Source of the DNA: Actinoplanes missouriensis 431
GTDB taxonomy: Bacteria; Actinomycetota; Actinomycetes; Mycobacteriales; Micromonosporaceae
Direction: 5' to 3'
Length of the DNA: 64,000 nt
NCBI RefSeq assembly: GCF_000284295.1
Contig: NC_017093.1
Span: 4,402,001-4,466,000, forward strand
Shown: positions 57,296-64,000 of the stretch, in pieces
Position numbering within the stretch: the stretch's first letter is position 1
Layout of the letters: every line of letters starts with the position of its first letter
Made by a program: the position numbers and the translations under genes
Notes under the pieces: model-generated
Databases searched by the model: none
Seen by the model: the letters and a program-made list of their open reading frames with translations, nothing else
Told to the model about the DNA's origin: nothing

Positions 57296-58009
57296 GTGAC
57301 GATCAAGGCGCTGATCTTCGACTTCGACGGGCTGCTGATGGACACCGAGACCACGCTGCTGGACAGCTGGCGGTGGGAATGGCGGCGGCACGGCCTGGAA
57401 CTCGACCCGGCCGGATTCTTCGCCGACCACGGCGGGGACATCAACGAGTCGCGGTACGCCGCCCTGGCCGCCGCCGCCGGAGCGGGATACGACCGGGAGA
57501 CCAGTCATGCGCTGCGCAGCGCGTACCGCAAGGAGTTGAACGCCGCGCTGCAGCCGGCACCGGGCATCACCGGCTGGCTGGACCGGGCCGCCGACCTGGG
57601 ACTGCGGCTCGCGGTGGCGAGCAGCTCCCCGCTCTGGCACGTCGGCGCGATGCTCGACCAGGCCGGGCTGCGGTCCCGCTTCGAGGTGCTCGCCACCGGC
57701 GAGGAGGTGGCCGCGCACAAGCCGGATCCGGCGGTCTACCTGCTGGCGCTGGAACGTCTCGGGCTGCCGGCCGGCGCGGCGGTCGCCTTCGAGGACACCG
57801 CGCACGGGGTCGCGGCCGCCCACGCGGCCGGGCTGCGGTGCGTGGCCGTCCCCAACCCGCATGCCGACCACGCCCGGTTCACCGCGGCCGAGCTGCTGCT
57901 GACCAGCGCGGCCGATCGGTCGCTGGACGAGGTGCTGGCGGCGCTCGCGCCGCCGGGAAATCCGGTGCGCCGCCGGGCCGAGCATGGGATGCTGCCCGCC
58001 GATGACTGA
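57296..58009 (+). CDS. HAD-superfamily phosphatase (beta-phosphoglucomutase-like)
   Basis: A 237-residue HAD phosphatase: DFDGLLMDTE with nucleophile Asp9 and Asp11, SSS in the second motif (VASSSPLWH), Lys in AHKPDPAVYL and the acidic FEDTAHGV. The cap domain is C1-type (about 20-85). Probably acts on a sugar phosphate. GTG start; GATACT ends 6 bases upstream. It overlaps the next gene by 8 bases. Confidence 0.92.
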   Translation: MTIKALIFDFDGLLMDTETTLLDSWRWEWRRHGLELDPAGFFADHGGDINESRYAALAAAAGAGYDRETSHALRSAYRKELNAALQPAPGITGWLDRAADLGLRLAVASSSPLWHVGAMLDQAGLRSRFEVLATGEEVAAHKPDPAVYLLALERLGLPAGAAVAFEDTAHGVAAAHAAGLRCVAVPNPHADHARFTAAELLLTSAADRSLDEVLAALAPPGNPVRRRAEHGMLPADD

Positions 58010-58739
58010 TCTCACCGAGGCGTTCTGGCGCGCCCACCACGACCTGCCCCGCGAGGCCCCCGGCTCACCCGCCACCACCGAGCTGCTGCTGCGCCTGGCC
58101 GGCCGGCTCCCCGCCGAGCCGCGCGTGCTCGACCTCGGCTGCGGCACCGGACCTGCCACGATCGTGCTGGCCCGGCTCACCGGCGGGCACGTCACGGCCG
58201 TCGATCTGCACGAGCCGTTCCTGGAGCGCCTCGCCGCGAACGCCCGGGCCGCCGGTGTCGCCGACCGGATCGAGACGCGCGTCGCGTCGATGGAGGACCT
58301 CGACGTCGCGCCCGGGACGGCCGACCTGATCTGGGCCGAGGGCTCGGCCTACGTGATCGGGTTCGACGCCGCGCTCGCCGCGTGGAAACCACTGCTGGCA
58401 CCCGGCGGCGTACTGGTGCTCACCGAGGCGGAGTGGCTGACCCTCACGCCGTCGGCGGGCGCCCGGGAGTTCTGGGATCCGGGTTACCCGGCGATGCGTA
58501 CCACCGCCGGCAACGTCGAGGCCGCCCAGCGGGCCGGGTGGACCGTCCGGGCGACGTACGTGCTGCCGGACAGTGACTGGGACGAGTACTACGGGCCGCT
58601 CGCCGCGAGCATCGAGCGGCTGCGCCACGAGGGTGTCCCGGCCGATCTGCTGGACCAGGTCGGCGCCGAGATCGGCGTCCGGGCCGAACACGGCACGGAC
58701 TACGGCTACACCGGGTACGTGCTCCGGCCCCGCCCCTGA
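58002..58739 (+). CDS. Class I SAM-dependent methyltransferase
   Basis: A 245-residue methyltransferase: motif I VLDLGCGTGPATI, TAVDLHEPFLERLAANARAA, and APGGVLVLTEAEW. A long C-terminal part after residue 150 could carry the substrate site. ATG at 58002 overlaps the HAD gene by 8 bases, so they are translated together. The substrate is unknown. Confidence 0.9.
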   Translation: MTDLTEAFWRAHHDLPREAPGSPATTELLLRLAGRLPAEPRVLDLGCGTGPATIVLARLTGGHVTAVDLHEPFLERLAANARAAGVADRIETRVASMEDLDVAPGTADLIWAEGSAYVIGFDAALAAWKPLLAPGGVLVLTEAEWLTLTPSAGAREFWDPGYPAMRTTAGNVEAAQRAGWTVRATYVLPDSDWDEYYGPLAASIERLRHEGVPADLLDQVGAEIGVRAEHGTDYGYTGYVLRPRP

Positions 58740-58828
58740 CGGTCACCGCCCGGGGTACGCACCCCGGGCCCCACCCTTCACGGTCACCGCCCGGGATACA
58801 CACCCCGGGCCCCCCTTCACGGTCACCG
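58739..58828. terminator. Duplicated hairpin terminator (about 40-bp tandem repeat)
   Basis: ACGGTCACCGCCCGGG-type units start at 58739, 58780 and 58819 (spacing 41 and 39). Each of the first two holds a hairpin: CCCGGGGT (58749-58756) with ACCCCGGG (58761-58768), and CCCGGG (58790-58795) with CCCGGG (58804-58809). The array lies between convergent genes and should terminate both. Confidence 0.8.
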
Positions 58829-59377
58829 CCCGTCGGACTTGCGCGCCCGGTAGTTGACCATGTTGACCCGGTTACCGCAGCGCACACTGCAGAACCGCTT
58901 CGATCCGTTCTTCGACAGGTCGATGAAGATGCCCGTGCAGTCGTCGGCGCCGCAGACCCGCAGCCGGCTCGTCTCCCCGGTGCGGATCACGTCGATCAGC
59001 GCGAGCGCCGCCTCCACCCGGATCCGCTCGGCGAGCGGCGACGTCGGCTCGGTGGCATGGATGTGCCAGTCCGAGCCGTCGTGGCGGGTCAGGAAGGGCA
59101 ACGCGCGCGCCTCCCGCAGTATCCGGTTGACGGCCTCCACCGCGGCGTCCCGCTCCAGTGTCCACACCTCGCGCAGCAGCGCCCGCGTCTCCCGTACCGC
59201 CGCTAGTTCGGCCTCGTCGTGGTCGATGCGTCCGGAGTAGACGTACCCGCGCAGCAGCTCGCTCAGCTGGTCGATGGTGGCGATCTCGTCGTCCCCGGAG
59301 CGGGAGGCGCCGGGACTCGTGTTGACGAGTGTCACGACGAACTCCAGCGACTCTTCGGTGTCAGGGGCAAAAAGCAA
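58823..59377 (-). CDS. CGNR zinc-finger (ABATE-domain) regulator
   Basis: A 184-residue putative stress-induced transcription regulator: N-terminal ABATE domain (LEFVVTLVNTSPG, TIDQLSELLRGYVYSGRI) and C-terminal CGNR zinc finger (RLRVCGADDCTGIFIDLSKN, then CSVRCGNRVNMVNYRAR) with four Cys. TTG start at 59377 preceded by AGGGAG. Divergent from the EamA transporter, which it probably controls. Confidence 0.92.
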   Translation of the reverse strand: MLFAPDTEESLEFVVTLVNTSPGASRSGDDEIATIDQLSELLRGYVYSGRIDHDEAELAAVRETRALLREVWTLERDAAVEAVNRILREARALPFLTRHDGSDWHIHATEPTSPLAERIRVEAALALIDVIRTGETSRLRVCGADDCTGIFIDLSKNGSKRFCSVRCGNRVNMVNYRARKSDGR

Positions 59378-59378
59378 T

Positions 59379-59407
59379 TTGACTCCCTACAGAACCCGGC
59401 CTAGCGT
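59379..59407 (+). promoter_or_regulatory. Sigma-A-type promoter of EamA gene
   Basis: TTGACT (59379-59384) and TAGCGT (59402-59407) with the optimal 17 bases between, followed about 40 bases later by the GTG with AGGGGA. The -35 box touches the TTG of the divergent CGNR gene, so the two genes share this control region. Confidence 0.75.
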
Positions 59408-59447
59408 CAGGGACGAAGCTAATTTAGCCCATGACAGGGGACCCGCC

Positions 59448-60407
59448 GTGAACCTCTCGCCGCGCTCCACCGGACTCGTCGCCGCAGTGATCTCGGCCGC
59501 CACCTTCGGCACGTCCGGCGCGTTCATCAAACCGCTCCTGGAAGCCGGCTGGTCCCCGGCGGCCGCGGTCACCGCCCGCGCGCTGATCGCCGGTCTGCTC
59601 CTGCTCCCGTTCGTGCTCGTGGCGCTGCGCGGGCGCTGGGACACGCTGTGGCGGGCCCGCTGGCGGATCGCCGGCATGGGCGTCATCGCCGTCGCGTTCA
59701 CCCAGCTCAGCTACTTCGCCGCGATCAGCCGGATCCCGGTGTCGACGGCGCTGCTGGTGGAGTACCTGGCGCCGCTGCTGCTGGTCCTCTGGGTCTGGGC
59801 CACCACCCGGCGGATGCCGCGCCCGGCCGTGCTGCTCGGCTCGGCCCTGGCGATCGGCGGCCTGGTGCTGGTGATCGGGCCGGGCGCGCTGCAGGCCGTG
59901 GACCCGCTCGGCATCCTGCTCGCGTTCGCGGCCGCGATCGGCTGCGCGGTGTACTTCGTGGTCGCGGCCCGGCCCGCCGACGGGCTGCCCCCGGTCGCCC
60001 TGGCCGGTGTCGGGTTGCTGCTCGGCGGCGCGGTGCTCGGGCTCACCGGCCTGGCCGGGATCGTGCCGATGACCGTCACGTTCACCGACGTCACGCTGCT
60101 CGGCACGATCGCGCCGTGGTGGGTGCCGCTCGCCGTCGTGGCCGTCTTCGCGACGGCCATCGCCTACGCGACGGGCATCTTCGGCTCCAGCCGGCTCGGC
60201 TCCCGGCTCGCGTCGTTCATCGGGCTGCTGGAGGTCGTGTTCGCGTCGGTGTTCGCCTGGGTCGTCGTCGATGAGGCGCTCACCCCGCTGCAGATGGTCG
60301 GCGGCGCGCTGATCCTGGCCGGCATCGCCGCGATCCCCGCCGAGCCCGCCGCCACCGACGCCACGCCGGCGGAGGACGCCACCCCCGCGCTGGTCAAGAC
60401 CGCCTGA
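59448..60407 (+). CDS. EamA-family (DMT) transporter
   Basis: A 319-residue membrane protein with about ten helices in two EamA repeats (SAATFGTSGAFIKPLLEAGW, SYFAAISRIPVSTALLVEYL; FGSSRLGSRLASFIGLLEVV, FAWVVVDEALTPLQMVGGAL). Typical drug or metabolite exporter. GTG at 59448 after AGGGGA. Divergent from the CGNR regulator gene, a pairing that suggests regulated efflux. Confidence 0.92.
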   Translation: MNLSPRSTGLVAAVISAATFGTSGAFIKPLLEAGWSPAAAVTARALIAGLLLLPFVLVALRGRWDTLWRARWRIAGMGVIAVAFTQLSYFAAISRIPVSTALLVEYLAPLLLVLWVWATTRRMPRPAVLLGSALAIGGLVLVIGPGALQAVDPLGILLAFAAAIGCAVYFVVAARPADGLPPVALAGVGLLLGGAVLGLTGLAGIVPMTVTFTDVTLLGTIAPWWVPLAVVAVFATAIAYATGIFGSSRLGSRLASFIGLLEVVFASVFAWVVVDEALTPLQMVGGALILAGIAAIPAEPAATDATPAEDATPALVKTA

Positions 60408-60429
60408 ACGGCTGCCAGAAAACGGCGGG

Positions 60430-61797
60430 TCAGGACCGCCTGAACCGCTGCCAGAAACCGGCGAGGGTGTGCGCGCCCTTGAGCAGCACCTCGATCGACG
60501 CCCGTTCGTCGCTGTCGTGCCAGCGGTCCTCGGGCAGGCCGGTGCCGAAGTACACCACGGGCGCACCGGTCATCCGGTTCAGCAGGTCGGCCGGGCCACC
60601 GCCGGCGTTGCCCATCCGGCCCACCGGGGCGCCCCAGGCCTCCGCCATGGCCTCGGCCAGGAGAGTCACCGCCGGGTGGTCCGGCGGTGTCCGGTACGGA
60701 TCCTGCCCGCTCTCCTCGGAGACGGTCAGCTCGTACCCGAATCGGTCGTTGATCTCCTCGGCCACCCACCGGCGCAGCTGATCGCCGACCGCGAGGGCGG
60801 TCTGATCGGGCACGATGCGGATGCTGATGGTCGCCTCGGCGGCGGCCGGCACCGCGCCCCGCGAGGGTCCCACCGGATCACCGCCGAGGATGCTGATCAC
60901 CTCGGCCGCCGGGCGCAACCAGAGCCGTTCCAGGACGGTGTACCCGGCCTCCCCGCCGATGCTGCGGGTGTCCGATCGGGTCAGCCAGTCGTCCTCGGTG
61001 AACGGCAGCGCGGCGAGCTCGGCGCGCCGCCGCTCGGACGGCTCGTCGACGTCGTCGTAGAAGCCCGGCAGCGTGATCCGGCCCTTGTCGTCGTGCATCT
61101 GCCCGAGCAGCCGGGACAGCTCCAGGACCGGGTTCGGCGCGGGGCCGGAGACCGCACCGCTGTGCATGTCCCGCAGCGGCCCGAAGACCCGCAGCTGGGC
61201 CAGGATCATGCCGCGCATGCTGGTGCAGATCGCCGGGTGCTCGGCGTGCCAGAGCAGCGTGTCGGAGAAGAGGACCAGGTCGGCGGTGACGCCGTGCTCC
61301 TTCAGCAGCGTCTCCAGCTGCCCGGATCCGGTCTCCTCCTCGCCCTCGACGAGCACCGTGATGTTCACGGCCGGCGCGCCCGCCTCCGCCAGGTACGCCC
61401 GCAGTCCCCACACGTGCGCGATCACCTGCCCCTTGGCGTCCGAGGCGCCACGGCCGTAGACGTACCCGTCCCGGACCACCGCCTGGAACGGCGTGGTCTC
61501 CTCCCACTCCTGCTCCTTGGCGGCCCGCACGTCGTGGTGGCTGTAGATCAGCACGGTCGGGGCGGCGGGATCCGTGCGCCACTGCGCGTAGACGGCCGGG
61601 GCGCCGTCCGCCTTCCACACCTCCACGGTCGGGAAACCGGTCTCGCGCAGCACCCCGGCCAGCCAGTTCGCCGAGCGCAGCAGATCCGCCTCGTGCTCCG
61701 GAACACCGGCGACCGAGGGTACGCCCACCCAGTCGGCCAGGTGCCGGACGAGGTCGTCACGATGGTTGTCGAGGTAGGTGCGCGCAGCCGTGGACAT
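60430..61797 (-). CDS. M20-family metallopeptidase (dipeptidase)
   Basis: A 455-residue M20 peptidase: metal site YSHHDVRA, GRGASDAKG with the bridging Asp, EGEEETGS with catalytic and ligand Glu, and a lid domain (about 205-330). The final GGGPADLLNRMTGAPVVYFG is family-typical. It hydrolyses dipeptides or acylated amino acids. ATG at 61797; the longer frame upstream is antisense to the next gene. Confidence 0.93.
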   Translation of the reverse strand: MSTAARTYLDNHRDDLVRHLADWVGVPSVAGVPEHEADLLRSANWLAGVLRETGFPTVEVWKADGAPAVYAQWRTDPAAPTVLIYSHHDVRAAKEQEWEETTPFQAVVRDGYVYGRGASDAKGQVIAHVWGLRAYLAEAGAPAVNITVLVEGEEETGSGQLETLLKEHGVTADLVLFSDTLLWHAEHPAICTSMRGMILAQLRVFGPLRDMHSGAVSGPAPNPVLELSRLLGQMHDDKGRITLPGFYDDVDEPSERRRAELAALPFTEDDWLTRSDTRSIGGEAGYTVLERLWLRPAAEVISILGGDPVGPSRGAVPAAAEATISIRIVPDQTALAVGDQLRRWVAEEINDRFGYELTVSEESGQDPYRTPPDHPAVTLLAEAMAEAWGAPVGRMGNAGGGPADLLNRMTGAPVVYFGTGLPEDRWHDSDERASIEVLLKGAHTLAGFWQRFRRS

Positions 61798-61837
61798 GGC
61801 GCGCGGACTACCCCGTACCGGACCGGATAATCCGGGG

Positions 61838-62641
61838 ATGCGGATCGTGAGTGTGAACGCCTGGGGCGGCGCCCGGGCCGACGAGCTCCTCGCCTGGCTG
61901 CCGGTGAGCGGCGCGGACGTGGCCTGCCTGCAGGAGGTGACCCGGACGCCGGGGCGCAGCGGCTGGACCCGGTTCGACGACGGCGAGCGGCAGCTGCCGC
62001 AGCGGGCCGACCTCTTCGCCGATGTGCGGAGCGCGCTCCCCCGCCACCAGGGCATCTTCGTGGCGAGCGACTCCGGCCCGGTGCACGACGACGACGGCGG
62101 GCGGCACCGGCAGGACTTCGGCCTGGCCACCTTCGCCGGCGAGCGGTGGCCGGTGATCGGGCTGGACTCGGCGTTCGTGCACGGCGAGTTCACCGACCAC
62201 CCCGAGTGGACGATCGCCGACCGGCCGCGGGCCGCGCTCGCGATCCGCACCACCGACCGGTCCGGGCCGGACGGCGGGCGGCCGGTCTGGGTCGTCCAGG
62301 TGCACGGTTTGCGGGATCCGGCCGGCAAGGGCGACACCCCGGCCCGGCTGCGGCAGGCCACCCGGCTGGCCGAGCTGGTGGACCGGATCCGCGGGCCGCG
62401 CGATCTCGTGGTGCTCTGCGGCGACTTCAACGTGCTGCCGTCCAGCGAGACCTTCGCCGTACTGGCGGACGTGGGTCTGACCGACCTGGTCGGCGACGCC
62501 GACACCCGCACGTCGAGTTACCCCAAGCCGGTACGGCACGCCAGTTACCTGCTCGTCTCGGACCTGGCGGCGGTCAAGCACTTCGCGGTGCTGTCCACAC
62601 CGGAGGTCTCCGACCACCGCGCCCTGGTCCTGGACATCTGA
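61838..62641 (+). CDS. Endonuclease/exonuclease/phosphatase-family protein
   Basis: A 267-residue EEP-fold protein: MRIVSVNAWGG, VACLQEV with the metal Glu, HGLRDPAG, GDFNVLPSS with the Asp/Asn pair and the terminal SDHRALVL. No signal peptide, so probably cytoplasmic. Could act on nucleic acid, a phospholipid or a phosphosugar. GATAAT ends 6 bases before ATG 61838, divergent from the M20 gene. Confidence 0.9.
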   Translation: MRIVSVNAWGGARADELLAWLPVSGADVACLQEVTRTPGRSGWTRFDDGERQLPQRADLFADVRSALPRHQGIFVASDSGPVHDDDGGRHRQDFGLATFAGERWPVIGLDSAFVHGEFTDHPEWTIADRPRAALAIRTTDRSGPDGGRPVWVVQVHGLRDPAGKGDTPARLRQATRLAELVDRIRGPRDLVVLCGDFNVLPSSETFAVLADVGLTDLVGDADTRTSSYPKPVRHASYLLVSDLAAVKHFAVLSTPEVSDHRALVLDI

Positions 62642-62746
62642 ATCGAGCAGTGGTTTTGCGCCGTGGCACCACATGTCGATAACAATGAGATCCTGCGTGC
62701 TGATATCGGCGAGCATCGACCGAACAGTCCTACTATTCTCGCTGCC

Positions 62747-63280
62747 GTGCCTACCGATGCTCTTCCCACACCTCCGGACTTCGAAGCGGTCGAGAACTGG
62801 GCGGGTGCCGGGCGGGTGATCCGCGCGGCCGGGCCGGACGTGGCCGCGTGGCAGCTGCCTGACCAGCAGAAAACCGCACTCACGTCGAGTGGTGTGCCGA
62901 TGATCGAAGGGCTGGTGGACGTCGTGTCCTTCCAGGCCAAACCGACGATGTACCAGCTCGCGCACGCGCACGGGCTGGACCGGATCTTCGGGGCCGCCAC
63001 GGCCACCGGCGCGGTGATGGAGCATTCGCCGGAAGCCGGGATGCGGTTCGTCAACTCGTCCATCGTGCATTGGCTCTGGTCATTGCATCTGGTCGGCAGC
63101 TGGGTGAAGGGGTCGGCGGCGCTGGCCCGGTGGGACGAGGACGCGGAGGCCGAGGAGCAGACGTTCGCGGAGATCGCGGCGCTGCTGGAGCAGATCCGCG
63201 CCCTGGACCCGCCGGCGGTCGGCGACGGCAGCCACGACAAGCACTTCTGGCCGGCCGTCCTGGACAGGTGGCTGTACTAA
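62747..63280 (+). CDS. SUKH-like (immunity-type) protein
   Basis: A 177-residue protein; GTG at 62747 with TATTCT ending 7 bases upstream. The C-terminal part (RFVNSSIVHWLWSLHLVG, DEDAEAEEQTFAEIAALLEQ, KHFWPAVLDRWLY) has the NSS-helix and terminal helix style of SUKH-4 immunity proteins. No toxin lies beside it. Assignment is tentative; the function as an immunity protein is inference. Confidence 0.55.
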   Translation: MPTDALPTPPDFEAVENWAGAGRVIRAAGPDVAAWQLPDQQKTALTSSGVPMIEGLVDVVSFQAKPTMYQLAHAHGLDRIFGAATATGAVMEHSPEAGMRFVNSSIVHWLWSLHLVGSWVKGSAALARWDEDAEAEEQTFAEIAALLEQIRALDPPAVGDGSHDKHFWPAVLDRWLY

Positions 63281-63377
63281 AGACCCGGATGGCGGCCTCC
63301 GCGGGCGCGCCCGGCCACTCCCCGGACACATGTCCCGCCTGCTGGCAGCGGAAGCGGCCGCCACTAGGATCTGCCGG

Positions 63378-63680
63378 ATGACGAACGCGTTGGTGCCGCT
63401 GAGGTGGTACGCGGGACTGGCAGTGGTGTTCTTCGGCCTGCTCCCCGCGACGATGGTGACGTTGCTGGTGGCGCGCGGGAACACGCCGTCGGCGGTCGGT
63501 TTCCTGCTGATCGGCGGGATCCCGCTGGTGCTGGCCGCCGTGGTGTTCGCGGTGCGCGGCATGCTCGGCGCAGCGGAGCCCGAGGTGGCGGCGCGGCGGC
63601 TGAACCTGAGCATGGCCCTGGTGGCCGGCGCGGACGTGCTGCTGCTCGGCGGCAACGCGCTGATCCGGATGGCGTCCTGA
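63378..63680 (+). CDS. Small membrane protein
   Basis: A 100-residue protein with three hydrophobic helices (YAGLAVVFFGLLPATMVTLL, VGFLLIGGIPLVLAAVVFAV, NLSMALVAGADVLLLGGNAL). TAGGAT ends 7 bases before the ATG. Convergent with the CadD-type gene, with 4 bases between. Function unknown. Confidence 0.65.
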   Translation: MTNALVPLRWYAGLAVVFFGLLPATMVTLLVARGNTPSAVGFLLIGGIPLVLAAVVFAVRGMLGAAEPEVAARRLNLSMALVAGADVLLLGGNALIRMAS

Positions 63681-63684
63681 GGTT

Positions 63685-64000
63685 CTAGAAGGCCTCGCTC
63701 AGGATCAGCAGGCCGATTCCGATCAGCACGATCGGTAGCAGGACGTGGCCCCATCGGCTGAGTGCCTTCGCGATCACCGGGCGGGTGGCGAAGAACCGGC
63801 CGGCGGCGACCCAGACGGCGACCAGGATCAGGAAGACGGTGACGTAGGCGGCGGCGCCGGTGGCACCGGCGGTGGCGAGGACCGGGACGTAGACGCCGAT
63901 GTTGTCGCCGCCGTTCGCGAACGTGACGGCCGCGATCGTGAGGGCGCCGACGTCGCCGCCGGTCGGCTGTTCATCGTCCTGATCGTCGCGGGCGCGCCAG
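63685..64000 (-). CDS. cadD: CadD-family cadmium/cation transporter (partial)
   Basis: The reading frame enters from the window edge and ends at TAG 63685-63687, giving about 104 C-terminal residues. ALTIAAVTFANGGDNIGVYV (second half of the CadD repeat) and a terminal RWGHVLLPIVLIGIGLLIL are family features. About half of the protein is outside the window. It is a metal-efflux membrane protein. The acidic segment DDQDDEQ may be a loop between the halves. Confidence 0.85.
   Translation of the reverse strand, partial: WRARDDQDDEQPTGGDVGALTIAAVTFANGGDNIGVYVPVLATAGATGAAAYVTVFLILVAVWVAAGRFFATRPVIAKALSRWGHVLLPIVLIGIGLLILSEAF

Overview
The window is very GC-rich DNA (roughly 70 percent or more by eye) with strong G/C third-position bias, frequent GTG and TTG starts and dense, mostly short operons. 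Family content (a DUF574-type methyltransferase, a DUF5999 protein, a SigE-family sigma factor, an ECF42-type sigma factor with its DGPF partner, a DivIVA-domain protein, many TetR/MarR/VOC proteins) points to a filamentous actinomycete, most likely Micromonosporaceae such as Actinoplanes. That placement is inference. No rRNA, tRNA, CRISPR array or prophage was seen.

Layout. 0-9 kb: methyltransferases, an alpha/beta hydrolase, a frame-disrupted membrane-protein locus, a lipoprotein, peptide deformylase, a SigE-family sigma factor and a PabB-like chorismate enzyme. 9-16 kb: DUF5999 protein, gcvP behind a glycine riboswitch, an aldo/keto reductase coupled to a nucleotidyltransferase, and an AbiEii-type nucleotidyltransferase with a small unknown partner. 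16-17.9 kb: an intact IS5-family element with matching target duplication, between an AT-richer orphan ORF and a short PQQ-like remnant. 17.8-20.8 kb: a PAS-GGDEF-EAL protein with an expanded Pro/Ala repeat, and the DUF574 methyltransferase. 20.9-27.4 kb: a fatty-acyl-CoA locus (acyl-CoA dehydrogenase, TetR regulator, an unusual SRPBCC-thiolase-crotonase fusion, acyl-CoA ligase). 27.4-34.6 kb: DivIVA, LysR, NadE, TehA-like transporter, DUF3616, and the DGPF/ECF42 module. 34.7-38 kb: MFS exporter and a poorly conserved stretch with an orphan Phd antitoxin and direct repeats. 38-43.7 kb: ArsR-VOC operon facing flavohemoglobin, a hemerythrin, and a NarL-type two-component system. 43.8-55 kb: small enzymes and two separate divergent TetR/flavin-monooxygenase modules, each with clear operators. 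55-64 kb: a molybdenum-hydroxylase remnant, MarR, methyltransferases, VOC, HAD, CGNR/EamA pair, M20 peptidase, an endonuclease-like phosphatase, a SUKH-like protein and the end of a CadD-type transporter.

Regulation is unusually readable. At about twenty genes a TANNNT hexamer ends 6 or 7 bases before the start codon, the arrangement expected for leaderless transcripts, and several operators overlap these boxes. The window is also rich in exact tandem duplications (15, 24, 27, 34 and about 40 bp units), both in coding linkers and between genes.

No obviously new multigene system stands out. The best candidates for novelty are the triple acyl-CoA fusion, the AbiEii-type pair next to a repeated CCTAG dyad, the EAL domain that has lost a metal-site Asp beside a repeat expansion, and the compensating frame changes at 1.6-3.7 kb.
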